Shown here one piece after another: positions 46,790 through 56,699 of a stretch of DNA of 64,000 bases. A program made the translations under genes and the position numbers. The notes under the pieces are model-generated. The model did not search any database. It saw only the letters and a program-made list of their open reading frames with translations, and was not told where the DNA came from. Origin of the DNA: Martelella sp. AD-3 (lineage in GTDB: Bacteria; Pseudomonadota; Alphaproteobacteria; Rhizobiales; Rhizobiaceae); NCBI RefSeq assembly GCF_001578105.1, contig NZ_CP014275.1:1860001-1924000 (forward strand), in the 5' to 3' direction. The number at the start of each line of letters is the position of its first letter. The first letter of the stretch is position 1.

Positions 46790-47611
46790 ATGCGGGAAAT
46801 CAATCGCCTACAGGAAATGGAAGTGTTCCTGGCCGTCGTCGACGAGGGCAGCTTTTCCGCCGCCGCGCTGGTCCGCAGCATGACACCTTCTGCCGTGTCC
46901 AAGACGATGTCACGTCTCGAGCAGCGGCTGGGGGCCATGCTGGTGCGTCGCACCACGCGCAGCATCGCAATCACCGAAGAAGGCGAGGCCTTCGCGCGCT
47001 CGGCCCGCAGTATCCTTGCCGCTCTCGATCAGGCCGAGCGGGAAGTCGGCTGCGGTCCGGTGGCTGGGACGGTGCGCATCGCGACCAGCGCCGCCTATGC
47101 AAACCACATTCTTGCACCGATCCTGCCTGTGCTCCTGCGTGAGCACCCGGAGCTCGAAGTGGAGCTGCTGATCGGGGATGGCCTGATCGACATGGGCGGG
47201 CGGCCGGTCGACCTTGGCATCAGGGCCGGACCGCTGCCGGACTCCGCGATGCGGGCCCGGTCGCTCGGGGTCAGCGAGATTGTCGCCGTCCGGGCTCCGG
47301 ACGCGCCCGCCGGCACCTTGGGGTTCGCCTATGCCCGCCGCGATCCGATCTGGCGCGACACCAGCGCGCGCCTGCGTGCGACAGACGGTAATACGCTGGC
47401 CGCCCTGGCACAGCATGGCAATGGTGCCGCACGCGTGGGCCGGTTCCTCGTCCGGGACGACCTTGCCTCAGGCCGCTTGCAGCTTGTCCCGGAGGCGCAA
47501 GTCGCCCGCGAAGAATTCCACATCGTCTACCTCGGGAAATCGGCCGCGCTGCCCCCCCGCGTCTCCACTGTCATCGACTACCTCGTCCGCAAAGGCCGGG
47601 TTGATAGCTAG
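46790..47611 (+). CDS. LysR-family transcriptional regulator
   Basis: This 273-residue LysR protein has a winged helix (about 10-65: SFSAAALVRSMTPSAVSKTM) and an effector domain shorter than the usual 300 residues overall. I chose the ATG at 46790 (MREINRLQEMEVF) rather than 46784, which adds two residues. It is divergent from the MFS-SGNH-SDR operon and is the likely regulator of it. Confidence 0.9.
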   Translation: MREINRLQEMEVFLAVVDEGSFSAAALVRSMTPSAVSKTMSRLEQRLGAMLVRRTTRSIAITEEGEAFARSARSILAALDQAEREVGCGPVAGTVRIATSAAYANHILAPILPVLLREHPELEVELLIGDGLIDMGGRPVDLGIRAGPLPDSAMRARSLGVSEIVAVRAPDAPAGTLGFAYARRDPIWRDTSARLRATDGNTLAALAQHGNGAARVGRFLVRDDLASGRLQLVPEAQVAREEFHIVYLGKSAALPPRVSTVIDYLVRKGRVDS

Positions 47612-47996
47612 CGCTACGGCCACCGCTATTGGCAATAAAGGATTCGGAGCCGTTATGCGGCGATGCAGAACACTCCTCGATTGTGGACTGCTCTAGATGA
47701 CGGCTTCCATCTTGGTTGAGTGTTCGGATTGTCGCCGCAGCGAAGGTCGGCTCCCCGCCGTCGATAGGCCTCCGAACATTGCGCGACGAATGGCAGCTTT
47801 ACAGATAGCGCCGGGTTTCTTCGAATGACCGAAATGGAAGCGCTCTCCGGACCGGCAGAAACGGGGCCGTAACCTGTCAGGCAGGTTTCCGAATGGCCAG
47901 ACGGCAAAGCGGACATTGACCTACATTGCGTAAGGCGGCACTCTCGATCCTGATCTGTCGTTCGCCAAGGCTGGCTCTGATCAACGAGTCCTGAGC
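47612..47996. other. Gene-free gap with repeat, ending at an insertion sequence
   Basis: No gene is supported. The gap holds a repeat copy at about 47790-47925 and ends at the TA target of the IS630 element. Confidence 0.5.
47790..47925. repeat. Dispersed accessory repeat copy
   Basis: AATGGCAGCTTT, GAATGACCGAAATGGAAGCG and CCGGACCGGCAGAAACGGGG follow one another in the same order as in the copy at 34954-35089. The copy ends near GGCAAAGCGGACATT. Boundaries are approximate. Confidence 0.55.
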
Positions 47997-49094
47997 CTAG
48001 TCACGTGAATCTGAAGTTCGGTTCATTGTCTTCTGGCAGAAACGCTTGACGGCTGCGAGGATCTGGTCTGCGGATTTGACCCATTTGTATGGGGTTGGGT
48101 TTTCGTTGTGGCTTTCAATGAATGCGTTGATGTCGGCTTCCAGTTCTGCGGTAGAACGGTGGACGCCACGCTGCAATTGCTTTCGCGTCAGCTCTGCAAA
48201 CCACCGCTCCACCTGATTGATCCAGGACGCCGACGTCGGCGTGAAGTGAACATGCCAGTGCGGGCGGCGCGCAAGCCAGGCCTTGATCTTCGGCGTCTTG
48301 TGGGTTGCATAGTTGTCCATCACCAGATGCACGTCCGGCCCATCAGGCATTTCGGCATCGATCCGTTTCAGAAAGTCAAGAAACTCGGTGGCCCGATGCC
48401 GCTTGTAGCAATGACCGATGACCGCGCCGGTGGCAATGTCGAGCGCGGCAAACAGAGACGTCGTGCCGTTGCGGACATAAGTATGCGTCCGCCGTTCCAC
48501 AACGCCCGGCGCCATTGGCAGAACCGGCTGCTCGCGGTCCAATGCCTGGATTTGCGATTTCTCATCCACGCAGAGCACGATCGCCCGATCCGGCGGCGCC
48601 ATATAAAGGCCGACGATATCCTGCACCTTGTCAACGAAGAGCGGATCGGAGGAAAGCTTGAATGTCTCGGCACGATGCGGTTGCAGGCCGAATGCTGTCC
48701 AGATCCGCCGGATGGTGGTGTGCGAAAGCCCGCTGTCGGCCGCCATTGAACGGATGGACCAGTGCGTGGCGTCCCTGGGCGTCGTGTTCAACGTGCGTTC
48801 GACAACCTCAGCAACCTTGGCATCGGAGACAGTGCGTGGCCGACCTGCCCGGTATTCGTCTGTCAGCCCCTCAATGCCATCCTGTACGAACCGGCGACGC
48901 CATTTCCCAACCGTGTGCTCGTGAACACCCAAACGTTCGGCAACATCCTTGCTTTGAAGGCCTTGCGCGCAAAGCAAAACCATCCGGCATCGATCCGACA
49001 ACGAGCGTGGCGCTTTATGCCGGCGCACCTGAGATTCGAGGAAATTTCTATCAGCCTCGCTCAGAACGACGAGGGCAGCCTGTCTGCCAACCAT
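47997..49094 (-). CDS. IS630-family transposase
   Basis: This 365-residue transposase has an N-terminal helix-turn-helix pair (about 30-130) and a DDE catalytic domain with Asp177 (LCVDEKSQ), Asp260 ([10 protein letters not shown]) and Glu296 (QVERWFAEL), a DD35E spacing typical of IS630. The frame is intact, so the element may be active. The stop codon TAG is made of the TA target duplication plus one flanking base, so the gene is completed only by insertion. Confidence 0.93.
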   Translation of the reverse strand: MVGRQAALVVLSEADRNFLESQVRRHKAPRSLSDRCRMVLLCAQGLQSKDVAERLGVHEHTVGKWRRRFVQDGIEGLTDEYRAGRPRTVSDAKVAEVVERTLNTTPRDATHWSIRSMAADSGLSHTTIRRIWTAFGLQPHRAETFKLSSDPLFVDKVQDIVGLYMAPPDRAIVLCVDEKSQIQALDREQPVLPMAPGVVERRTHTYVRNGTTSLFAALDIATGAVIGHCYKRHRATEFLDFLKRIDAEMPDGPDVHLVMDNYATHKTPKIKAWLARRPHWHVHFTPTSASWINQVERWFAELTRKQLQRGVHRSTAELEADINAFIESHNENPTPYKWVKSADQILAAVKRFCQKTMNRTSDSRD

Positions 49095-49161
49095 AAACCA
49101 AACTCCTGCTCTTGTGACAGAAGGTCAACAAAATGTGACTTACTTTTGTTCCAGGTGACTA
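47998..49161 (-). mobile_element. IS630-family insertion sequence
   Basis: The element lies between TA at 47998-47999 and TA at 49160-49161, the duplicated target of IS630/Tc1-mariner elements. The ends are imperfect inverted repeats beginning GTCACGTGAATCTGAA (left) and, on the minus strand, GTCACCTGGAACAAAA (right). It encodes a single full-length transposase. The right end is 16 bases from the stop of the lipoprotein gene. Confidence 0.85.
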
Positions 49162-49177
49162 GGTGTGCCAATCGAAA

Positions 49178-49657
49178 TCAGTCTCGAACCATCACAAAGC
49201 GGATGTCGTCCTTGGTGCTGCCGTAGACGCGGTCGCGGTAGGAATCGATGGGTAGGTCGAACGAGCCGATATTGGGCGTCGCGATGGCGGACAGGATGAT
49301 CGTGCGGCCCTTGCGTTCCCAGCCATTGATGCGGCTGACGCCGTTGATACTGCCGAGACCCTCGACCAGGTTGCAGGCAAACGTGCTGACGCGGCCCTTG
49401 TGCGGGTCGAAGGCGCTCGCCTTGAATTCGATCGAGCAGTTGCGTTTCGTCGGACCGATTGCCGGGTACATTTTCCATTTCCCCACAACCGAGTCCTCCA
49501 TTTCCTTTTTCGCGGCGGCGGTCGTCTGGTAGCCGGGCGCGGTCGAGACCGATGGCACGGAGCCGTCTGATACGTCGCAGCCGGTCAGGCCGGCAATGAT
49601 CAGAAGACCTGCCCCGACCAGGACTGACGATGTGACGTGAGAATGGGCGCGTTTCAT
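49178..49657 (-). CDS. Lipoprotein resembling Inh-type metalloprotease inhibitors (Omp19-like)
   Basis: This 159-residue lipoprotein has a signal peptide and lipobox LTGC (Cys27). An all-beta domain of about 110 residues follows (VVGKWKMYP, CSIEFKAS, INGWERKGRTIILS) that resembles the AprI/Inh inhibitor fold found in Brucella Omp19. Two Cys residues in the domain (CSIEF and FACNL) could form the family disulfide. It lies 38 bases downstream of a subtilisin-type autotransporter gene on the same strand, which makes a protease-inhibitor role plausible. The IS630 element lies just after its stop. Confidence 0.75.
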   Translation of the reverse strand: MKRAHSHVTSSVLVGAGLLIIAGLTGCDVSDGSVPSVSTAPGYQTTAAAKKEMEDSVVGKWKMYPAIGPTKRNCSIEFKASAFDPHKGRVSTFACNLVEGLGSINGVSRINGWERKGRTIILSAIATPNIGSFDLPIDSYRDRVYGSTKDDIRFVMVRD

Positions 49658-49695
49658 GACATTGTCTCCCCTGTTTTGAGCTTGAACATGGTTCT

Positions 49696-52600
49696 CTAGA
49701 ATTTGAGACTGGCATTGGCGGAAAAGATCTGGCTGGTCAGATTGTCCCTAAGCTCGGCCTCGTAGCTTGCGCCGAAGGTAAAACGGTCCGACGCGATGGC
49801 ATTGACGGAAACGCGGCCGATAAGGGCGTTGCGCCCGATATCCGCCCCGAATATGTCAAAGCCGCTGCCGAAGATCGCGAGGCTTGAGGACCGGCCCTGA
49901 TCGCCGAAGTCATGGCGCCAGCCAGCGCTCAACACCGGCTCCAGCTTCAGCCCGTTGTCGAACGCAAAGCGATGCGAGGCGGACAGGGTCAGCGTGGTCT
50001 GCGTTTCGGAAAAGGTTTCATCCGGCAATGACAGCGCGAAAAGGCTGCCCGTCTCGGCCATGGCATCGCGGTGGAAGCCGCGATAGCCGAGCGTGGCGGA
50101 TGGCGTCAGCGTCAGCGCCTCCATTTCGAACTCCTGAAAGGCAGTGACCTCGGCAAAGCCGCCCATGCCGTGGCCCGAGGCGTTGGCCATAGCGGCATAA
50201 TTGCCCAGCGTGGTCAGCCGGCTGGTTGAAAGGTCGGCATAGGAAAGCCCGCCGTGCACAGCCACGGTCGGGCCGGCGGTTTCAAACGTGGCATAGGCCG
50301 CGGCCTGGTAGGTGCCGATATTGCCGTCGCCGTTCGCATTTGCCGAGACGTCGGCATATTCATAGGAGCCCGCGACGCCGGCAATGGTCTGCCCGAACTG
50401 CCAGTCGATACCGAACGCGCCATTGTTCGCGTTCACGTCATAGCCGGAGATTGCGCCGGATGAGCCCACGTCCGTACGGGCGTGATTGCCGCTGACCCAG
50501 ACCTTGCCGGTGCCATAGGGCGTTCCCGTCTCGGCAAGCCAACCGGTGGCAAGGCCCATCTGGCGCTCGCCGATGCGGTCGGCGAAGCGGCCAATGGCGC
50601 GGACGGCGCTGGTGCCCATCTCGACATGGACCTGGCCCGTCAGCGACGAAAGCCCGCCGGCAAGCGCGTCGATGTCGGAGGCATAAAGCCTGTTGAAACT
50701 GTCATTATAGGCGGGATCGGGACGCACGCCCGCCGCAGGCCGGCTTTCGTCGATCGCACCGCCCAACGCCTTTTCGTTTTGCGTGGCGGAGATGCCGAAG
50801 TCGGAAAGATCGGCATAGCGCTCCGGCGTGGCGGCCAGGGAAAGCGCATCCGCTGCGTAGAGCACATCGAAACGCGTGCCCGGAGCAAGGCCCGCATCCG
50901 GCTGGTCGAGGCCAGAGAAACTGCCCGTGACGCTGCCGTCTGCAACCTGAACAAAGGTGAAAAGTTCGCCGGGCATTGGCGTGAAGGCATTGGTGGCGGC
51001 GCCGGAGATGCCGCGCAACCTTGGCTGAAGGGTGCCGTTGGCGGCGAAATCATTGCCGGCCCCGGTCACGAGAAGACGGTCGTAATTGCCGGCCCCGTTC
51101 TCTGTCCCCGTGCCATCGACATCGATTTCCATGGTTGCCGTCGGCGCAAGGCTCACATTGCCGGCAATGGTCATCGTTCCGGGCGACTGGCCGGGCGCAA
51201 GCATGCCCTCGACAGCCACATCGGCTACAACGCGTCCGGTACCGCCAAGCGTGCCGTTTCTGCCGACATGCAGTTCCGGCGTCGTCAGGGCGCCATCAAC
51301 CGCCAGCAATCCGCCCTCGACGCCCGCGCCTTGTCTGAACGTTGCGGCGTTGAGGATGGAAAGCGTGCCGCCGCCCTGCTTTTCAAGGCTTCCATCGCTC
51401 GTAAACGAAACGATCCAGGTCGTGTCGGAACCGTCCGCGCCGACCGCGTAAACGCCTTCGCCGGTCATGCCGACCGGGCCGACCGAAAGCGCGCGGTCAA
51501 GCCGCACCAGCCCCCAACCATAGACCGCGTCAATCCCCGCAGCGCCGAGATCCTCGGCGGTCATGAACAGGATTTCGACGATTTCCGCCGGGGTGAAGCT
51601 CGGATAGGCCTCGGTCAGGACGGCAACAGCGCCGGACACATTCGGCGCGGCCATTGAGGTGCCTGAGTAGGAATCATAGCCACTGGGAACCAGATCTTCA
51701 GGGACGGTCGAATAAATACCGCTGTCCGCTCCTGATGGCTGATCACCGCCCGGCGCGGCAATACACCACTCTTTTGCAACACCGCATCTGTTGGAATAGC
51801 TGGAGATCTGACTATAGGCATCGAGCGCGACGACGACGACAATTCGACCGCGGGCAATGCCATCCTGTTCTTCCGCAGCCGCCAGCGCTTCGGCGGAAGT
51901 AAAGCTCAGGTCAAGCCCGGTGCCATGATCGTTGTAGACCAGACTGCCTGACGAGTTCGTAGCCGCTTCATTTTTAGGCTGAATGAAGGGGAAAAGGCCA
52001 CTGCTAAAAGGATTTTCCGCAAGTACTGGAGCCTCAAGAAATTCGTTGCCTGCAGACATGACGATCACCTGACCGGCATCAAGGCTTTGCCTCATGGCTT
52101 CGGCGTCAGCCATGAACTGAGCTTGTTGCCCAACAGGTATGTCCCAGGTTTTCTGATCCGGTTCAGCATTGGAACCGAAGCTGCCATTGATCACCTTCAC
52201 ATCCGAAAACTGCGACAGATATTCAAACCCTACAGTATCGGGAACGCGTGAACCGGTGATGGGCTCGCAGGTTCCATTCAATAGGGATGGCCCGCAATAC
52301 TGCAAATCATCGATATCAAAATCCTCGCCGTCGACGAAGACTTCGCCATCACCTCCCGGTATCGCTCCAACGGAGAGAATCGTGGCCTGAGAGGCAACGC
52401 CCTCCATGCCGAAGCCGTTGCGACCTGCACCAATAATCCCGGAGACATGGGTTCCGTGGCCATCGATATCATAGGGATCATCCGGGCCTTGTTCGAAAGC
52501 GGCCTCAAACTGTTCCTGGGTCAGGTGTTCGTCCTCGACACTGGTGTCAAACCAGTAGAGGTAGCTTTTTGAACGAGGATCGACGCGGCCTTCGAATTCA

Positions 52601-53214
52601 GGGTGAACAGTTCCGTTGGGGCTAATGGCAATGCCTGTGTCAATAACGCCGACGACCACACCCTTTCCGGTAAAACCTTTCTCAAGCGCAGCATCGACAT
52701 GCATGGCATCGAGCGAATAGTTGCGTTGATATTCACTGAGCGTATCTTTCGGAATGTTGGGATTGCCCCCGGGGTAAGGCGTGGCGCGCGCGGCCGGGGA
52801 GGATGCCAGAGGTTGCGTCCGGACCGTTCCGGATACCGAAGCCTCGGGAAACAGGCTTGCGAGGTGGCGGCCCGCGGCGGCCGCCTTGGAGATCGACGCG
52901 GCCAGATCGGGCCGAAGCCTTCGCGCCTCCGTTTCAATTAGATCGGCGCGTTCTGGCGTCAGCCGCGCGTTTTCGACGATACTGGCAAGAAGCGATTTGC
53001 GACCGAAGGCGGTTGCCTCCTGCAGCGCGGCCCTTACCGCTTCCGACGATCGATCGGCAAGGGCCTCGCTCTCTTCGACAGGTCGCATCGGAAGATCGTC
53101 CGCGCGCGCGAATGCGCCGGTCGTCAGCAAAGTCGAGGTCAGCATCGCCGAGACGGCGATCGTTCCGAACCGGCCGGCGAGACAGAGGCGAGGAAAGGCA
53201 GAAGCTATGGGCAT
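49696..53214 (-). CDS. Subtilisin-type (S8) autotransporter serine protease
   Basis: This 1172-residue autotransporter has a signal peptide (about 36 residues), a propeptide-like stretch, and a subtilisin domain with the triad Asp192 (VVGVIDTGIA), His253 (DGHGTHVSGI) and Ser520 (SGTSMAAPN), with oxyanion Asn390. A beta-helical passenger follows, with one autotransporter-type repeat (GRNGTLGGTGRV). A 12-strand beta-barrel forms the last 280 residues, ending in a terminal Phe (ASLKF). It should be exported by the Sec route and insert in the outer membrane. I chose ATG 53214 over TTG 53226. Confidence 0.92.
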   Translation of the reverse strand: MPIASAFPRLCLAGRFGTIAVSAMLTSTLLTTGAFARADDLPMRPVEESEALADRSSEAVRAALQEATAFGRKSLLASIVENARLTPERADLIETEARRLRPDLAASISKAAAAGRHLASLFPEASVSGTVRTQPLASSPAARATPYPGGNPNIPKDTLSEYQRNYSLDAMHVDAALEKGFTGKGVVVGVIDTGIAISPNGTVHPEFEGRVDPRSKSYLYWFDTSVEDEHLTQEQFEAAFEQGPDDPYDIDGHGTHVSGIIGAGRNGFGMEGVASQATILSVGAIPGGDGEVFVDGEDFDIDDLQYCGPSLLNGTCEPITGSRVPDTVGFEYLSQFSDVKVINGSFGSNAEPDQKTWDIPVGQQAQFMADAEAMRQSLDAGQVIVMSAGNEFLEAPVLAENPFSSGLFPFIQPKNEAATNSSGSLVYNDHGTGLDLSFTSAEALAAAEEQDGIARGRIVVVVALDAYSQISSYSNRCGVAKEWCIAAPGGDQPSGADSGIYSTVPEDLVPSGYDSYSGTSMAAPNVSGAVAVLTEAYPSFTPAEIVEILFMTAEDLGAAGIDAVYGWGLVRLDRALSVGPVGMTGEGVYAVGADGSDTTWIVSFTSDGSLEKQGGGTLSILNAATFRQGAGVEGGLLAVDGALTTPELHVGRNGTLGGTGRVVADVAVEGMLAPGQSPGTMTIAGNVSLAPTATMEIDVDGTGTENGAGNYDRLLVTGAGNDFAANGTLQPRLRGISGAATNAFTPMPGELFTFVQVADGSVTGSFSGLDQPDAGLAPGTRFDVLYAADALSLAATPERYADLSDFGISATQNEKALGGAIDESRPAAGVRPDPAYNDSFNRLYASDIDALAGGLSSLTGQVHVEMGTSAVRAIGRFADRIGERQMGLATGWLAETGTPYGTGKVWVSGNHARTDVGSSGAISGYDVNANNGAFGIDWQFGQTIAGVAGSYEYADVSANANGDGNIGTYQAAAYATFETAGPTVAVHGGLSYADLSTSRLTTLGNYAAMANASGHGMGGFAEVTAFQEFEMEALTLTPSATLGYRGFHRDAMAETGSLFALSLPDETFSETQTTLTLSASHRFAFDNGLKLEPVLSAGWRHDFGDQGRSSSLAIFGSGFDIFGADIGRNALIGRVSVNAIASDRFTFGASYEAELRDNLTSQIFSANASLKF

Positions 53215-53478
53215 ATGCACGTCCAATCATAACCGGTCACAAACGCGTTTCGACGCATCAAGGCGAAGACGATGCTGACCAGGTTGAAAAACCGTCCCGT
53301 GTCCCCTCCGTCCCTCCTGCGCGAAACAGAACGGTCCGGTCATGTCACAACAATGTTTGCTCAGTATTTGAAACAGCGATTTTCTTGACTTTTCGCAAGT
53401 TGCTGCCGACGGTGTCATGGACGCTTCCGTCGCCCTGTCCCGCAGAAAACGCGGCGGACTATCGCCGCCACGCCGGGC

Positions 53479-55014
53479 TCAGGCCTGATCGGATACGCCG
53501 GATCTGATGCTCTCGCTGACCACCTCGTCGCCAAAGGCGGCTGAAAACGCCGCGATCGGCGCGTTCATGATATTCCGGCGATGCTCGAGTTTCTTGAAGC
53601 GGCGGCCGAAGACATTGTAGAGCAGCTGAAGCATGTGCGTCGCGACTGCCGATGTCAGCGCGGCGCCCGCAACCGTCCGGTTCATATGGCCTTCGTTCAG
53701 TTCGGGCGCGAGCAGCAGACCCAGGCGGGCATGCGCGAGCGGCGCTGTTATGCGCAGACGCTCGGCGAGCGCCTGCAACGCATCCAGCCTGTTTCCGGCG
53801 CGTAGCGCGCCAGCCTTCAGCAGCATCAGATAGATGAAGAACTCCGTGCCCGGTTCGGCGAGTTCAAGCGCCTCGTCATAGAGTTGGCACGCTGCGTCGA
53901 TGTCACCCTCGATCGCCGCGATCTCCCCCCGCAGGGCCGCCGCGGTGGCAAAGGCAGAACCATGTCGGAGAGCCTGATCCACCAGACTTTCGGCGAGCGC
54001 CGTATGTTCATTGTTGACGAACAGAAGCAGCTTGGCGACGGCCAGTCCCATTTCGGGCATCTGTGGCAGCTCGCCCAGAACGGACAGGCTTGTCTCTTCA
54101 ATTTCCCGCTCGATCGCCTGCCATTCATGCTGGGAAAGCCATTGATCCGGTTCACTCATGCTTTGCAGCAGGCGGGCATAGAGATTGAGCGCCCACATCA
54201 CGCTCAGCCGCTGATCATGCGGGCTTTCTGCCATGGCGCGCTCAAGCATGCGCGCATTATCCCGCCAGCTGACCTTGTCGGGGTTGCCGCTGAGCGTGAG
54301 CGCCGCGTCGTGCTGGCGGATCCATGGCGGCAGGTCATCGGGCAGCTCGCCGATCGGCGGCGGCAGGGCGAGATGCGACCAGATGGCCTGCATGATGCCC
54401 TCTGTGCCGACCGCATTGCTGCCTGCGTGATGATCGACCCGTTTCATGCCGATAAACTGACCGGCATGTCTTAGAAGAAGCGCGGCGTGAAGAACGTCAT
54501 CATGACGATGAAAAATCACCTCAACGCTGAAATGCGCTGTTGCAACCCGCCCGTCCTCTTCGATGATCACCGCCCGGTCCGAACCGACCCCCGCCTGAAG
54601 TTCGAGATGGAGCTGTTCGATGTAGCTTCGCGCCTCGGCGCCGCCGCGCTTGAGGCCGCGAACGGGACCGATAATCACAAAAGCCTTGGAATTTTCTCTA
54701 TCCGCTGGCGAGCGTGGTGCGACCCAGACATAACCTTCGCCATATTGGGTGCGAATGAAGCGCGGTGCGCGCGGCCTGTCCCGAAGCTTGCGGCGTATCT
54801 GGTTGATCAGGAAATCTACGTGCCGGTCGCTGATACTGTCATTCTGGCCGCCGAGGACAGCGAGAAGATCATTGCGGCTCAAGAGCCTGCCGCCGTTCGC
54901 CGTGAAGTGCTGCAGCAGGGTTCGCTCCTGCCGTGTGAAGGTCAGGCTTTCTCTATCTCCAACGCGGTCGGCTGTCAGAAAGTCCGTTGAAAACACAATA
55001 TCAAGATACCGCAT
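53479..55014 (-). CDS. OmpR-type winged-helix regulator with C-terminal helical-repeat domain
   Basis: This 511-residue protein begins with an OmpR/PhoB-type winged-helix DNA-binding domain (about 15-100: RHVDFLINQIRRKLRD then TQYGEGYVWV), without a receiver domain. The remaining 400 residues include helical repeats of TPR type, as in HilA-like regulators. No transmembrane segment is obvious. It lies 264 bases upstream of the autotransporter gene, in the same direction, and is the most likely regulator of it. Confidence 0.78.
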   Translation of the reverse strand: MRYLDIVFSTDFLTADRVGDRESLTFTRQERTLLQHFTANGGRLLSRNDLLAVLGGQNDSISDRHVDFLINQIRRKLRDRPRAPRFIRTQYGEGYVWVAPRSPADRENSKAFVIIGPVRGLKRGGAEARSYIEQLHLELQAGVGSDRAVIIEEDGRVATAHFSVEVIFHRHDDVLHAALLLRHAGQFIGMKRVDHHAGSNAVGTEGIMQAIWSHLALPPPIGELPDDLPPWIRQHDAALTLSGNPDKVSWRDNARMLERAMAESPHDQRLSVMWALNLYARLLQSMSEPDQWLSQHEWQAIEREIEETSLSVLGELPQMPEMGLAVAKLLLFVNNEHTALAESLVDQALRHGSAFATAAALRGEIAAIEGDIDAACQLYDEALELAEPGTEFFIYLMLLKAGALRAGNRLDALQALAERLRITAPLAHARLGLLLAPELNEGHMNRTVAGAALTSAVATHMLQLLYNVFGRRFKKLEHRRNIMNAPIAAFSAAFGDEVVSESIRSGVSDQA

Positions 55015-55313
55015 ATACCGACCCTAGGGGCTGTACGGCATATGGTAAAGCACGCGGAGCGCGAAGCACCTTCTTGTGTTTGCTTTTCTTTCGAGAGCAG
55101 TTTCTCGAGGCCGAGCTACCGGCGTTCGGTGTCGGGCCAGCCAGTTGCGGGCGTGCGCCGAACTGCGGCTTCGCGAGCCTTGCCGGAATTGCGCCTCAGG
55201 CCGTCTATAGTGCTCATATGAGCCATTGTGTGTTCGTTGACCTTACAAGTCGCCCATAAGCGGGCACGAAACATGTCCGGGAACGCGTCGCTTCGCTCTG
55301 GATGATGCCGGGA
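55015..55313. other. Intergenic region between regulator and tRNA-Ser
   Basis: No gene is supported in these 299 bases. The left end should hold the promoter of the minus-strand regulator gene. Short plus-strand frames have no recognisable product. Confidence 0.45.
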
Positions 55314-55403
55314 TGGCGGAGGAGGTGGGATTCGAACCCACGGTACGCTTTCACGCACGCCGGTTTTCAAGACCGGTGCCTTAAACCGCTCGGCCACTCC
55401 TCC
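55314..55403 (-). tRNA. tRNA-Ser (anticodon TGA)
   Basis: This 90-base class II tRNA on the minus strand has acceptor stem GGAGGAG, anticodon loop CTTGAAA (TGA, reads UCA), a long variable arm (GCGTGCGTGAAAGCGTACC) and encoded CCA. Confidence 0.95.
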
Positions 55404-55808
55404 GTGAGGGCTGCGCTGCCGGTCGGCGGTTTTTGCGACCGTCATCCCTGCAGCGTTCCGCGCTTTATCACCGCTTTCTTGCGGCGGTCAATGCCGTATT
55501 GGAGCGCCGTGCGTTCCTTCGGACGCACAAAGGACGCTCCAACCTATCGAACCTCCGCATCGTGCTTTCCGAAAATCGATTCCGATTTTCGGGCCGATGC
55601 GCTAGCCCGCCTGTGCCGATATGCTCCTCTCACGCCTGTGGTTGCGGTGCTTCCGGCAATTGCGGGTTGAACACGGCTCTCGAATTTGCTACGCGCCTTA
55701 AAGCGGCCACGAAGTCTCCGCATAGGGGACGATATCCAAATTTCAAGATGGCGGTTTCAGGCGAGGTTTTCCCGCCGGCCGGTCAAGACAAATGGAAGAA
55801 TTGCTGGC
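55404..55808. other. Intergenic region upstream of rlpA
   Basis: The 405 bases contain a full mosaic repeat (55506-55606) and the rlpA promoter region. A frame from 55686 is in register with rlpA but its first 41 codons do not look like a signal peptide. Confidence 0.5.
55506..55606 (+). repeat. Mosaic palindromic repeat, longest copy in window
   Basis: A small hairpin (GTGCGTTCC, loop, GGACGCAC) is followed by AAAGGACGCTCC and a longer palindrome (GCATCGTGCTTTCCGAAAAT, then TCCGATTTTCGGGCCGATGC). Modules recur at 4726-4782 and, inverted, at 18871-18917. Confidence 0.65.
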
Positions 55809-56699
55809 ATGAGAGAGTTCCGGTTATCCGCTTCGGTCGCAATCTTGGCCGTGACAGCCATGCTGAGTGCTTGCACGACCACCGGAGATACATCCGAAAA
55901 GGCCGGGGATGAGGCCAAGGATGCCACGGAAACTGCTGGAGAACAGACGGCAACTGCCACGAGTCTCGGTTACCAGAAGGTCGGCAAGCCCTATCAGGTG
56001 AGGGGCAAGTGGTATACGCCCAAACATGTCGAGACATATTCCAAGGAGGGGCTCGCCTCCTGGTACGGGCCGAACTTCAACGGCGGGCGCACCGCCAAAG
56101 GCGAGACCTACGACATGAACCATCTTTCGGCGGCCCACAAGACGCTGCCGCTGCCGAGCTATGTCCGCGTCACCAACAAGAAGAACGACAGCTCCGTCAT
56201 CGTGCGCGTCAACGACCGGGGTCCCTTCGTTTCCGGCCGGATCATCGATCTTTCGAAAAAGGCGGCCGAGATGCTCGACATGACCCATGAGGGCGTTGCC
56301 GATGTGCGCGTCGACTATATCGGTCCCGCGCCGCAGTCGCCCGATGACATGGATTATCTTCTCGCCTCCTTCGAGAAGAAGGCCGTGCCGGAAGGCGTGG
56401 ACCCCGCCCGCTTCGGCGAAGCAGGCGTTCAGCTTGCGCAGGCTGAGACGAAACCGGCGACCGAGCGCTCCAACACGCTGATGGCCCTCGTCGAGAACAA
56501 GGCCGAGAAGAAACCGGCGGCGGCGGCCGCCAACATGAAGGTCGCGGCAGTCGCCTCCGCAAAGGCGCCGCAGGAGGCGCTGGCGCTCGTCGACAACGCG
56601 CCCGAAGCGCCGACAAGCGCAGCCGGAAAGGCGGCGGAGTCCATCCTGACCGACGATGCGAGCCTGCCCGTCGTCGCGCCCATTCCGTTTAAAAAATAG
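55809..56699 (+). CDS. rlpA: RlpA-family septal-ring lytic transglycosylase lipoprotein
   Basis: This 296-residue lipoprotein has a signal peptide with lipobox ending LSAC. A double-psi beta-barrel domain (about 75-160) follows, with [16 protein letters not shown], the catalytic His in LSAAHKTLP and Asp in VRVNDRGPF. It cleaves denuded peptidoglycan strands at division sites. The C-terminal 100 residues are Ala/Lys/Glu-rich, and no SPOR domain is visible. I chose ATG 55809 because it starts the signal peptide. Confidence 0.88.
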   Translation: MREFRLSASVAILAVTAMLSACTTTGDTSEKAGDEAKDATETAGEQTATATSLGYQKVGKPYQVRGKWYTPKHVETYSKEGLASWYGPNFNGGRTAKGETYDMNHLSAAHKTLPLPSYVRVTNKKNDSSVIVRVNDRGPFVSGRIIDLSKKAAEMLDMTHEGVADVRVDYIGPAPQSPDDMDYLLASFEKKAVPEGVDPARFGEAGVQLAQAETKPATERSNTLMALVENKAEKKPAAAAANMKVAAVASAKAPQEALALVDNAPEAPTSAAGKAAESILTDDASLPVVAPIPFKK

